Part shown: piece after piece, positions 22,224 through 28,361 of the stretch
How the letters are laid out: each line of letters starts with the position of its first letter
How positions within the stretch are numbered: the stretch's first letter is position 1
IMG/VR virus record: IMGVR_UViG_3300031364_000006
Span: 1-45,582 of that record
Strand: one strand, 5' to 3'
Length of the DNA stretch: 45,582 nt
DNA from: a virus
Position numbers and translations under genes: made by a program
Notes under the pieces: generated by a model
What the model saw: the letters and a program-made list of their open reading frames with translations, nothing else
Database searches by the model: none
Told to the model about the DNA's origin: nothing

Positions 22224-22691
22224 CTAATCTTTGTGAGATATTTTGTACCCAAAACAATTTTCCACATAATCGGATACATTCATAATCTGATTACAAGGAA
22301 GACTTGGCAAAATGCCTTTGCCAAAATGATAAGATCCGTAAGGGATAACATAATCGCCGTTTTTCAGTTCTGGTTCACTGTCAGTAACCCATAAAGAATT
22401 TTCATTTTGTCTAAACCAATAATCACAGCCAAGTTCATGGAATGCCTTAAAAAGCATATTTTCATCCTCGCTGTACTGCGATAAGCGAATGATTTTTCTT
22501 TGCCCATTAAGCAATTTATAAATTGCAGAATCAGATATATTATTTTCTGTGCCTTTTCTAGTGTCGTGCATTACTCCATATTTATCTATATAAAAATAAG
22601 TAAGATATTCTTCGACTCCAAAAATTTCTCCGACTTTTAGCGGATTTTCTGGGCAAAGGATCTCGCAAATGCGCGGTGATTCGTTTTCCAT
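22224..22691 (-). CDS. Early protein, paralogue of the gene at 19644
   Basis: A 155-residue protein (MENESPRICEILCPENPLKVGEIFGVEEYLTYFYIDKYGVMHDTR...). Relative to its paralogue it keeps SPRIC, ENPLKVGEIF, GVM and QYSEDENML. GGAAGGAG precedes the ATG. Role unknown. Its stop codon is followed by the repeat also seen after the gene at 21815. Confidence 0.65.
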   Translation of the reverse strand: MENESPRICEILCPENPLKVGEIFGVEEYLTYFYIDKYGVMHDTRKGTENNISDSAIYKLLNGQRKIIRLSQYSEDENMLFKAFHELGCDYWFRQNENSLWVTDSEPELKNGDYVIPYGSYHFGKGILPSLPCNQIMNVSDYVENCFGYKISHKD

Positions 22692-22931
22692 TTAATAATC
22701 TCCTTCCAAAGTGTTCTGTTTCCCGCTCATAATTGCGACAAAAGCGTCTTTCGGAATTTTGATTCGGTTACCGATAATCATTACCGGAAATCCAAGGGAA
22801 TCGGTGTGTTGCTTTTTGTCCCGACGCACGGTGTCGCGTAAAATGTGTGGATCGCCTCCCATATAACGGCATACTTCCTCGGGCGACAACATGGTTTTGC
22901 TAATCTTTTTAATGTCTTCTAATGTCTGCAC
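22692..22931 (-). CDS. Helix-turn-helix DNA-binding protein (excisionase-like)
   Basis: The GTG at 22931 is preferred because AAAGG lies nine bases upstream; an ATG three codons further upstream touches that site. The 79-residue protein contains MLSPEEVCRYMGGDPHILRDTVRRDKKQHTDSLGFPVMIIGNRIKIPKDAFV, a MerR/Xis-like winged HTH: recognition helix, then a basic turn and the conserved xVxIxGNRIxIPK wing. It could be the excisionase or an early regulator. Confidence 0.65.
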   Translation of the reverse strand: MQTLEDIKKISKTMLSPEEVCRYMGGDPHILRDTVRRDKKQHTDSLGFPVMIIGNRIKIPKDAFVAIMSGKQNTLEGDY

Positions 22932-22946
22932 GGTTAACATCCTTTC

Positions 22947-22975
22947 TTGAATTTATTTCCTTATTGGTGTAATAT
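22947..22975 (+). promoter_or_regulatory. Sigma-70-like promoter for the plus-strand membrane moron
   Basis: TTGAAT at 22947-22952 and TAATAT at 22970-22975 are separated by 17 bases, pointing rightward, 23 bases before the ATG of the plus-strand gene. Four of six positions match consensus in each box. This supports independent expression of a gene lying against the direction of the early operon. Confidence 0.5.
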
Positions 22976-22998
22976 GGCTGAAAAGGGAGTGGATTTGT

Positions 22999-23307
22999 AT
23001 GTGTGAAATTGGAATCGGTATCCTCGCGAATTTGATTTGTGCTACATTGATTTTTGTTTATCGCAAAATTAAACGGACTCAAACGCCTAAAAAATATTAC
23101 TTGGAATTGAAAATAATTTTTGTTGCAGAACTAATTACTGGAATTGCTTCGCTTATTTTTGCTTTATATGTTTTTAAAAACGCAATTGCATATTTGCTGT
23201 TGTTTGTTTCATCATTTTTTAGTTTTTTTTCCGTCTCGTTTATCTTTTTTTTCGTTGTGAACACATTGGAAATAACTGATAATTGTATGGACAAATTCGG
23301 CAAGTAA
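22999..23307 (+). CDS. Membrane protein moron, four hydrophobic segments
   Basis: A 102-residue protein (MCEIGIGILANLICATLIFVYRKIKRTQTPKK...) with hydrophobic segments at about 4-20, 40-58, 61-74 and 74-88, a basic cytoplasmic loop after the first, and a polar C-terminus. AAAGGGAG lies nine bases upstream and a promoter-like sequence precedes it. Oriented against the early genes, it is probably expressed from the prophage. Such proteins often protect lysogens from other phages; this is inference. Confidence 0.65.
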   Translation: MCEIGIGILANLICATLIFVYRKIKRTQTPKKYYLELKIIFVAELITGIASLIFALYVFKNAIAYLLLFVSSFFSFFSVSFIFFFVVNTLEITDNCMDKFGK

Positions 23308-23396
23308 AAAACCAAACAAGAAAAGCAAAACAGAATGTAAAATAAGATCACCTCCTCCCGCTTTTGCAGTGTTCTGTTCGCTGAATCATTCCTTTC

Positions 23397-24110
23397 TTAA
23401 TAAAATTTCATCTGAGCGTCTTCATTTGCAAAACGTTCGTCCAGCATGTGGACTGTAGTCCCATCAGGTTTAAATGTTACTGGGCTATCGTTATCCCATT
23501 TCATCATCAACGCCCAATATTTGGGGTATTGCTTGCGTAAAAGTCTTAACTGGCTTATGCTTTGGTTGTGGCAAAACCAACATCCGCCTCGCGCTGACTG
23601 TGTATAAATTGGAGATAGCAAACCTAACTTTTCCGCTCGCTCTCTTGCCACTGCTTCGGTTATGTCACACTCGACCAGTGGAGATCGCTTGCGGTCTGTG
23701 AGATTGTGGAAACGGTTTGGCTCGTCTGCGGCTATGCCAATGTAAGAAATATTGTTTTTTAGTACTTTATTTATTGCATTCATTTTAAGTTGGCTATTGC
23801 ACCAATTTCCGTGAATAAGTGGGAAGCCCCAAATAGCGCCAACTCTTTTCCCCCTTTGGAACTTTTGGTAAAAACATTCTTCATAGCTTTTCTTTGCGCG
23901 TAAATGCTCAACCTCAATTCCATACCGCTCCTTGATAATCCGGTCTGCCTTTTTCTTAAATTCCATCATTGGAGGCAAGTCTGCCGGTATGGTATCCGTT
24001 GCCATGATTTCAACGTGTACAATTCGGTCTAACGGCAGTCCGTGTTCTTTGCACATTTCAGGAATGATGATGCTGTCCTTTCCATAACTTAATGATGCAA
24101 TATATTGCGT
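23397..24110 (-). CDS. PAPS-reductase/PP-loop family protein with apparent ACG start
   Basis: A 237-residue PP-loop ATP-pyrophosphatase. If initiation is at the ACG at 24108-24110, behind a perfect AAAGGAGG, the protein begins directly with the first beta strand and the PP-loop SLSYGKDS (residues 6-13), exactly where the family puts it. The open frame continues to a TTG at 24182 without a ribosome binding site. Later features are RAKKSYEECFYQKFQRGKRVGAIWGFP, a CNSQLKMNAINK helix and a GGCWFC motif. Relatives include PAPS reductases and sulfur-modification DndC; the substrate is unknown and no Dnd partners are present. Confidence 0.8.
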   Translation of the reverse strand, partial: TQYIASLSYGKDSIIIPEMCKEHGLPLDRIVHVEIMATDTIPADLPPMMEFKKKADRIIKERYGIEVEHLRAKKSYEECFYQKFQRGKRVGAIWGFPLIHGNWCNSQLKMNAINKVLKNNISYIGIAADEPNRFHNLTDRKRSPLVECDITEAVARERAEKLGLLSPIYTQSARGGCWFCHNQSISQLRLLRKQYPKYWALMMKWDNDSPVTFKPDGTTVHMLDERFANEDAQMKFY

Positions 24111-24178
24111 TGAATCGCCTCCTTTCTGCGACGCTCCGCGCTGCCAAAGCGCCGCTATTGCACAACAACTATTTAAAA

Positions 24179-24367
24179 TCAATCGGTATGTGTAACTAAT
24201 TCATAACCGCGAGAAAGTAATTCATCACCTGTGACTTTGACGATAGTTACTTTGCCTTGCCCATTTTTGTTGTCTGGGTAATGAAATTTTTCCATCCATC
24301 CGTGTGTGGCATATCCATCTGCATAATCAATTTTTTCGTGCTTGCATTTATTCGTGTAAATATCCAT
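24179..24367 (-). CDS. First early gene, small protein of 62 residues
   Basis: Protein MDIYTNKCKHEKIDYADGYATHGWMEKFHYPDNKNGQGKVTIVKVTGDELLSRGYELVTHTD with AGGAGG upstream. It is a small alpha/beta protein with a Cys/His pair near the start. It is the first gene of the leftward early operon after a 350-base leader. No family recognised. Confidence 0.65.
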   Translation of the reverse strand: MDIYTNKCKHEKIDYADGYATHGWMEKFHYPDNKNGQGKVTIVKVTGDELLSRGYELVTHTD

Positions 24368-24720
24368 GCGGTTCCCTCCTGCCGCTTAACGTCCGGCTGA
24401 CGTATTTGTGGGAAGCGGACCGGATACAGGCCAATCCGCCGGGTGCCTGCTGGGAGACTCTTTCCGGTTCCAGCTCCGGAGCGCGGTCACGCCGCGCGGT
24501 ATTTGCACCACCAAACTACACAATTTTCTATTTCGGTTTTAGTTATAAAGTAGATTGTTGTCTTAAAACAGTTTTATTTGGTGATTTAAGGTTGACTTTC
24601 CGCACGAAAAAGATTATTATTTCCATTGTTGAGTTAGAAAAAAATAATCCTTTCATGCGCTAAAAGTGTACCTTTTTCGGTTTGGTATGCTATGCGTGTG
24701 GTGTGCTATGGTTTGATTAC
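24368..24720 (-). other. Leader of the leftward early transcript, no gene seen
   Basis: About 350 bases between the early promoter and the first gene with no credible coding frame. It contains a strong hairpin GCGCGG-CGTGA-CCGCGC (24481-24497) without a T-tract, a GC-rich segment around it, an AT-rich upstream part, and two near copies of a GCTATG motif close to the promoter. It could hold an antitermination or processing site; I cannot assign a specific element. Confidence 0.5.
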
Positions 24721-24726
24721 AATGCT

Positions 24727-24755
24727 ATTATATTCGGGAACTTCCCGAATGTCAA
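24727..24755 (-). promoter_or_regulatory. Consensus early leftward promoter with operator in the spacer
   Basis: On the minus strand TTGACA (24750-24755), a 17-base spacer and TATAAT (24727-24732) make a perfect sigma-70 promoter. The spacer is exactly the dyad TTCGGGAA-C-TTCCCGAA, so a bound repressor would sit between the two boxes and block polymerase. It faces the early operon; the start site should be near 24720. Confidence 0.9.
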
Positions 24756-24771
24756 CAGTTTAGGCAAATAT

Positions 24772-24792
24772 TTCTCGGGAAAATCCCGGGAA
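24772..24792. promoter_or_regulatory. Second operator of the immunity region
   Basis: TTCTCGGGA-AAA-TCCCGGGAA is a near-perfect dyad. It shares the CGGGA-N3-TCCCG core with the operator in the early promoter; the centres are 41 bp apart. It lies where the -35 region of the weak repressor promoter would be (a TATACAAT -10-like box is at 24802-24809), which suggests autoregulation of the repressor. Confidence 0.7.
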
Positions 24793-24824
24793 GTTTTCTT
24801 TTATACAATAGGTGGTATAGTTTT

Positions 24825-25160
24825 ATGGATGATATACAAAATAAGCTAATCTCTCTTTTGGATAACTCCGGAAAAGATGATGCAGTTATAGAGCGTGAGC
24901 TTAATTTGCCGCGTTCTACTATTTATGATTGGAGAAAATGTAGAAGTAAGTCTTACAAAAAATATCTTTTAGAACTTGCAACCTATTTTAAAGTTTCGGC
25001 TGATTATCTTCTCGGAAATGAGCAAAAAAATAAGCCCGCCGCAAAACGCGACGAGCTAAAAGAAGAAATATTAAATTTGTTTACCGGGCTTTCGAATGAA
25101 GATAAGCAGGAATTAATTGCTTTTGCGCGTTACAAGGTTGAACACCAGACAGAGAAATAG
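24825..25160 (+). CDS. Phage repressor, Cro/CI-type HTH
   Basis: A 111-residue protein with an XRE-type HTH (about 1-64: LISLLDNSGKDDAVIERELNLPRSTIYDWRKCRSKSYKKYLLELATYFKVSADYLLGNE), typical of short phage and SOS-independent repressors, followed by a helical C-terminal part that may mediate dimerisation (LKEEILNLFTGLSNEDKQELIAFARYKVEH). There is no LexA-like peptidase domain, so induction would need another signal. AGGTGG lies nine bases upstream. The two operators sit upstream of its start. Confidence 0.88.
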   Translation: MDDIQNKLISLLDNSGKDDAVIERELNLPRSTIYDWRKCRSKSYKKYLLELATYFKVSADYLLGNEQKNKPAAKRDELKEEILNLFTGLSNEDKQELIAFARYKVEHQTEK

Positions 25161-25245
25161 CCTTTTCTTCAATTGATATCAGAGATTTTCCATTTGCCTT
25201 TTTCAGAAGTTCAATAAATTCAATTGGTATATCATCATTTTTCAT
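25081..25245 (-). CDS. Possible small antisense gene at the repressor 3' end
   Basis: A 54-codon frame (MKNDDIPIEFIELLKKANGK...) has a GGAGG ribosome binding site eight bases before the ATG at 25245 and a promoter-like TTAGAC-N18-TATATA further upstream on the same strand. Its second half overlaps the repressor gene. If real, its mRNA would be antisense to the repressor 3' end. Could be chance. Confidence 0.3.
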   Translation of the reverse strand: MKNDDIPIEFIELLKKANGKSLISIEEKAISLSGVQPCNAQKQLIPAYLHSKAR

Positions 25246-25269
25246 TATTTTTTCCTCCGCTTATGTGTT

Positions 25270-25297
25270 CCGCAGTCTTGTGACTGCGGTTTTGTTT
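25270..25297 (+). terminator. Terminator of the repressor transcript
   Basis: CCGCAGTC-TTGT-GACTGCGG, a perfect eight-pair stem, is followed by TTTTGTTT. It stops rightward transcription from the repressor before the integrase. The remaining 230 bases up to the integrase hold only AT-rich promoter-like sequence. Confidence 0.85.
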
Positions 25298-25491
25298 ATC
25301 CGTCCGTAAAATTGTATATAGGTTTCGGGTGGGGTTACGTCTAAAGCATGTGCATATCGCATAGAACATCTACGGCTGAAATAAATACATCCTAAATAAT
25401 GATCATCAGCTTACAATTTTTTCCAATTTAAATATAGCACAATATTTGTCTTTTGTGTGGAATAAATAATGCAAATTTGTAACGAATTTTT

Positions 25492-25510
25492 TATATACGA
25501 TTTGTATATA
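25492..25510. promoter_or_regulatory. Palindrome in the integrase leader
   Basis: TATATAC-GATTT-GTATATA is a perfect seven-base dyad 22 bases before the integrase start. It lies close to TTGTAA-like and TATATA-like promoter elements and may be an operator or part of the integrase promoter. Confidence 0.4.
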
Positions 25511-25531
25511 TTTTTTGTGGGAGAGGAAAAC

Positions 25532-26623
25532 ATGAATTGCCGAAAGTGCAAGCGGGAAATTCCGGATGATGCCGTGTATTGTTGTTACTGCGGCAAAAAA
25601 ATATCAAACGAACACAAAACGCGGAGTAGAGCTAATGGTACTGGATCAGTGTGGAAAACAATTGATAACCGCTGGAAGGGCCAAAAGGTATTATATTACT
25701 ATACGGGAAAAGATGGAAAGCGAAAAAAGAAAACGTCCACCAGAATATTCGACAGAAAGACAGATGCAATTCAATTTGCGGATAGCTCTGAAAAATCTGA
25801 AACAATTTCCATAACGTTGAACAATCTATACGGAATATTTATACAGTCGAAAAAATATGATCGGCTAAGTAAATCGCAACAAGAAAAATTAGGTTATGCG
25901 TGGAATAAAATGCAACCGATTCAGTTTGAAAAATTTTCAGATATCACAATAGACCAAATGCAGGAAGTAATTGACAATGCAACTAAAACTTATTATCCGG
26001 CGCGAGATATGAAAGTATTGCTGTCCCACTTGTACACGCTGGCCATTCAGCGCCAGCAAGAGACGATAAACAAATCAGAGTACATAGAATTACCCGATGC
26101 GCCTAAAGCAAAGCGAGAAGCATTCACGGTGCAAGAGCGGAGTATTCTATGGGTAGATTATGCTGGAAAATTACACAATGAATTTACAGGATACATTTTG
26201 ATTATGATTTATACCGGGATGCGGGTAGGCGAACTGTTTGGAATTGAGAAAAAGAATGTCCATTTAAAAAAACATTATATGATAGGCGGAGAAAAAACCG
26301 CCGCAGGACGTGATCGGGAGATACCTATATCAGATGTGATTTATCCCATTATAAAACATTTTTACGATAAAGGCAAAACAAAATTAATTCATAAGAATAA
26401 ATGGGATTTTTATGATGATTATAAATCTACACTTAGACGGCTTGGAATACGTCCATTGCCGCCACAAACATGCCGCCACACATATTTTACTATGTTGGCG
26501 CAAAACAATGTACACCCAGCACTTATCGCCGCTATGGGAGGCCATGCGCAATATAAAACGGCAATTGACAACTATAATCGGCTCCCATTGATTGACAAAA
26601 TAGCAGCAGTCAATAAAATTTGA
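25532..26623 (+). CDS. int: Tyrosine integrase with N-terminal zinc ribbon
   Basis: A 363-residue site-specific recombinase. The ATG at 25532 follows GGGAGAGG, so the upstream extension of the frame is not used. Residues 1-24 form a zinc ribbon (CRKC at 3-6 and CCYC near 17-20), then a basic arm-binding-type region, a core-binding domain (about 90-185) and the catalytic domain. Catalytic residues visible are R231 (TGMRVGEL), K255, R315 and H316 (TCRHTY), H338 (GGHAQ) and Tyr348 (DNYNR). The His of the usual HxxR box is replaced by Gln312. It lies beside attP and would join it to a tRNA-Ser gene. Confidence 0.92.
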   Translation: MNCRKCKREIPDDAVYCCYCGKKISNEHKTRSRANGTGSVWKTIDNRWKGQKVLYYYTGKDGKRKKKTSTRIFDRKTDAIQFADSSEKSETISITLNNLYGIFIQSKKYDRLSKSQQEKLGYAWNKMQPIQFEKFSDITIDQMQEVIDNATKTYYPARDMKVLLSHLYTLAIQRQQETINKSEYIELPDAPKAKREAFTVQERSILWVDYAGKLHNEFTGYILIMIYTGMRVGELFGIEKKNVHLKKHYMIGGEKTAAGRDREIPISDVIYPIIKHFYDKGKTKLIHKNKWDFYDDYKSTLRRLGIRPLPPQTCRHTYFTMLAQNNVHPALIAAMGGHAQYKTAIDNYNRLPLIDKIAAVNKI

Positions 26624-26627
26624 TCTA

Positions 26628-26868
26628 TTCCTAACGCGTTCCTATTTCGTGCAGCGCAGACCGCATGAATGCTACATAAGTGTTTCCCCTGCTAAGGGAG
26701 TAGGTCGGGTAACCGGCGCGAGAGTTCGAATCTCTCTTTCTCCGCCAAAAATAACCGGAAACCGCTTGAATGCTAAATTCTTGCGACTTCCGGTTTTCCA
26801 TTTACGGATTTTTAAGGCTTGCTGTGGTTATATGCGGATTGTTGTGTTCCTAACAGCGTTCCTAACAG
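26628..26868. other. attP: attP: tRNA-Ser(GCU) 3' half with flanking arm repeats
   Basis: Bases 26686-26747 match the 3' half of a tRNA-Ser(GCU): anticodon loop CTGCTAA, long variable arm, T arm GAGAG-TTCGAAT-CTCTC (26720-26736), acceptor strand TTTCTCC, discriminator G and CCA. This is the core that restores the host gene upon integration. Two repeats flank it: ACCGCWTGAATGCTA at 26660-26674 and 26761-26775, and TTCCTAAC(A)GCGTTCCTA at 26628-26645 and 26847-26865, likely arm-type integrase sites. The tRNA itself is truncated and not functional here. Confidence 0.85.
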
Positions 26869-26960
26869 ATTTTACTCTTAAAAAATTAATTTAGCGGAGT
26901 TGCCATTGTTGTCTATTACCTTATGGATAAAAAAATTTTTAAAAAATATGCAAAATCCTA

Positions 26961-26989
26961 TTGACATTGTGGCTACCACGTGGTACAAT
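26961..26989 (+). promoter_or_regulatory. Strong rightward promoter with palindromic operator
   Basis: TTGACA (26961-26966) and TACAAT (26984-26989) are 17 bases apart. The perfect palindrome TACCACGTGGTA (26974-26985) overlaps the spacer and the -10 box. It drives the three plus-strand genes to 28024 and is probably autoregulated by the ribbon-helix-helix protein of the same cassette. A TTGTTCC/GGAACAA hairpin follows in the leader (26994-27014). Confidence 0.85.
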
Positions 26990-27054
26990 ATAATTGTTCC
27001 AAAGAAAGGAACAAAATAACGCGGCCCGGCGACAAGGGCAAAGGAGAAATTAAC

Positions 27055-27354
27055 ATGATTAAAACCGAAAGCATCAAAAAACTGGCAGCAGATACATTAG
27101 CGGTTGTAGAAAATCAAATGAAAAAATCGATGCCAGCGAACGACAAAGCAGAGCTTGACAATGTAGTAAATTTCCTATGTGGCGTAATCGAATCAGAAGA
27201 AGACGCAAAATACGGATATGCCGAAGAGGAAACCGTCCGTGGATTTTTAAGCAAAGTTTATTACACGCATCCGCAAATGAAAATGACCGGAGAAGGAATG
27301 TTTCGGGATATGTTCCAATTGCTGGCCAATGCAGCGCAGTATTACAAAATTTGA
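27055..27354 (+). CDS. First gene of the plus-strand lysogenic cassette
   Basis: A 99-residue helical protein (MIKTESIKKLAADTLAVVENQMKKSMPANDKAELDNVVNFLCGVIESEEDAKYGYAEEETVRGFLSKV...). AAGGAG lies eight bases upstream; the frame remains open before it, but the ribosome binding site fixes the start. It is transcribed from the operator-controlled promoter. I recognise no family; it could be part of an immunity or maintenance module. Confidence 0.7.
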   Translation: MIKTESIKKLAADTLAVVENQMKKSMPANDKAELDNVVNFLCGVIESEEDAKYGYAEEETVRGFLSKVYYTHPQMKMTGEGMFRDMFQLLANAAQYYKI

Positions 27355-27362
27355 ACTATAAT

Positions 27363-27378
27363 GGCCGGGAAACCGGCC
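27363..27378 (+). terminator. GAAA-loop hairpin between the first two cassette genes
   Basis: GGCCGG-GAAA-CCGGCC, a perfect six-pair stem with a GNRA loop, is followed by CTTTCTCT. The tail is not a full T-tract, so it may be an attenuator or stabiliser that makes the first gene more abundant than the next. Confidence 0.5.
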
Positions 27379-27399
27379 CTTTCTCTAAGGGGGATTTTT

Positions 27400-27747
27400 A
27401 TGTTAATAAATGGTGCATGGTATATTGATTCACTTCCAACCGCGATTGTAGCTGAAATGCCGGAAGGCAAGTTGTTTTATTTCAATTTAACTCCATTCCG
27501 AAAAATATCTGATGTTGATTTAAAACCGTACAATGGCTATCATCCACGCAAAATGAAAGGCAATCCATTGCCTGATTATTTATATCGGTTCTACGGATTA
27601 GAAAAGAATAACGAAAGCCTGTCAGAAGTTATCAGAGTCCGCGTAAATCCGTCAGAAAAAAACAAATTTGAAGCATACGCGGCAAGTCTTGATCCGCGCC
27701 AAAGCGTTTCTGACGTTTTGAGGGAATTTATCAGATCGAAGGTATAA
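27400..27747 (+). CDS. Protein with C-terminal ribbon-helix-helix domain
   Basis: A 115-residue protein starting at 27400 (MLINGAWYIDSLPTAIVAEMPEGKLFYF) behind AAGGGGG. Its N-terminal 70 residues are an unfamiliar alpha/beta domain, while the C-terminal 42 residues (EVIRVRVNPSEKNKFEAYAASLDPRQSVSDVLREFIRSKV) read as an RHH fold with a beta strand (VIRVRV) and two helices. It is a good candidate for the regulator that binds TACCACGTGGTA at the cassette promoter. Confidence 0.7.
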   Translation: MLINGAWYIDSLPTAIVAEMPEGKLFYFNLTPFRKISDVDLKPYNGYHPRKMKGNPLPDYLYRFYGLEKNNESLSEVIRVRVNPSEKNKFEAYAASLDPRQSVSDVLREFIRSKV

Positions 27748-27778
27748 AAATTTATAAATAATTGAGGGGGTAAAAATT

Positions 27779-28024
27779 TTGAAAAGTAAATTTGGTGTTG
27801 GAGGGTACACGTATACTGATAAAAAGGGGGTAGAACACGACGTCGATATTTATATGACGCGCATTATAAGCAAAACAGAAAAAATTTGTTTTTGGTATGA
27901 TGAAAAAAGCAGCAAAATATTTGGAACCAGCACTGTAATAAAAGATGATGGATGGGGAGAAGATCCTGGAACAATTCAAATGGAAGGGTCATTCGCACAA
28001 CTTGCATTCGATCCACTTAGATAA
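27779..28024 (+). CDS. Third gene of the plus-strand cassette, 81 residues
   Basis: TTG start at 27779 with GGGGG eight bases upstream. The protein (KSKFGVGGYTYTDKKGVEHDVDIYMTRIISKTEKICFWYDEKSSKIFG...) is beta-rich and soluble. It ends at a bidirectional terminator. Function unknown. Confidence 0.6.
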   Translation: MKSKFGVGGYTYTDKKGVEHDVDIYMTRIISKTEKICFWYDEKSSKIFGTSTVIKDDGWGEDPGTIQMEGSFAQLAFDPLR

Positions 28025-28030
28025 AAAAAT

Positions 28031-28056
28031 AAGCCCCCGGATTTCTCCGAGGGCTT
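28031..28056. terminator. Bidirectional terminator between plus cassette and lysis genes
   Basis: AAGCCC-C-CGGA-TTTC-TCCG-A-GGGCTT forms a stem with one mismatch; it is followed by TTTTCTTATTTT on the plus strand and by a T7 tract on the minus strand. It closes both the rightward cassette and the leftward late operon. Confidence 0.85.
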
Positions 28057-28064
28057 TTCTTATT

Positions 28065-28349
28065 TTATTCTTTTTTCCCGTTCTTCGCCCGCAGGATTGC
28101 CGCGTAAGCGCCGTTTGCAGAAGTCGATACAATTACCGCATTGAGCGGTATAAGTGCCCATACAGCCGCAGGAGCTGTCCACATCGTTGTAAACCCGGTC
28201 GCAAGCACCAGCACAACAATCGAAAGTATGTATGACAACCATTGCGTTGGGATTTTAATTGTGTCTTTGAAAAACTGCGTCAAAATCCCGACCGCCAAAG
28301 ATGCGCCCGCCAAAGTAACTAATGTCTCCCATGTAAAAAACTGATCCAT
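28065..28349 (-). CDS. Holin
   Basis: A 94-residue protein with two or three hydrophobic stretches (about 9-25, 36-54, 58-76) and a charged C-terminus (LRAKNGKKE), next to the endolysin. It would form the membrane hole that releases the lysin. Order lysin-then-holin on the minus strand is as in many Firmicutes phages. Specific holin family not determined. Confidence 0.7.
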   Translation of the reverse strand: MDQFFTWETLVTLAGASLAVGILTQFFKDTIKIPTQWLSYILSIVVLVLATGFTTMWTAPAAVWALIPLNAVIVSTSANGAYAAILRAKNGKKE

Positions 28350-28361
28350 TTTATACCTCCG

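Noticed and set aside
23097-23351. An 84-codon minus-strand frame opposite the plus-strand membrane gene
   Set aside because: Its GTG start touches the ribosome binding site, the protein reads as a reverse image of the plus gene, and the plus gene has a promoter and better spacing.
24304-24663. A 119-codon plus-strand frame across the early leader
   Set aside because: No promoter or ribosome binding site; it runs through the leader hairpin and opposite the first early gene.
26686-26747. A complete tRNA-Ser gene
   Set aside because: Only the 3' half from the anticodon arm onwards is present, as expected for an attachment core.
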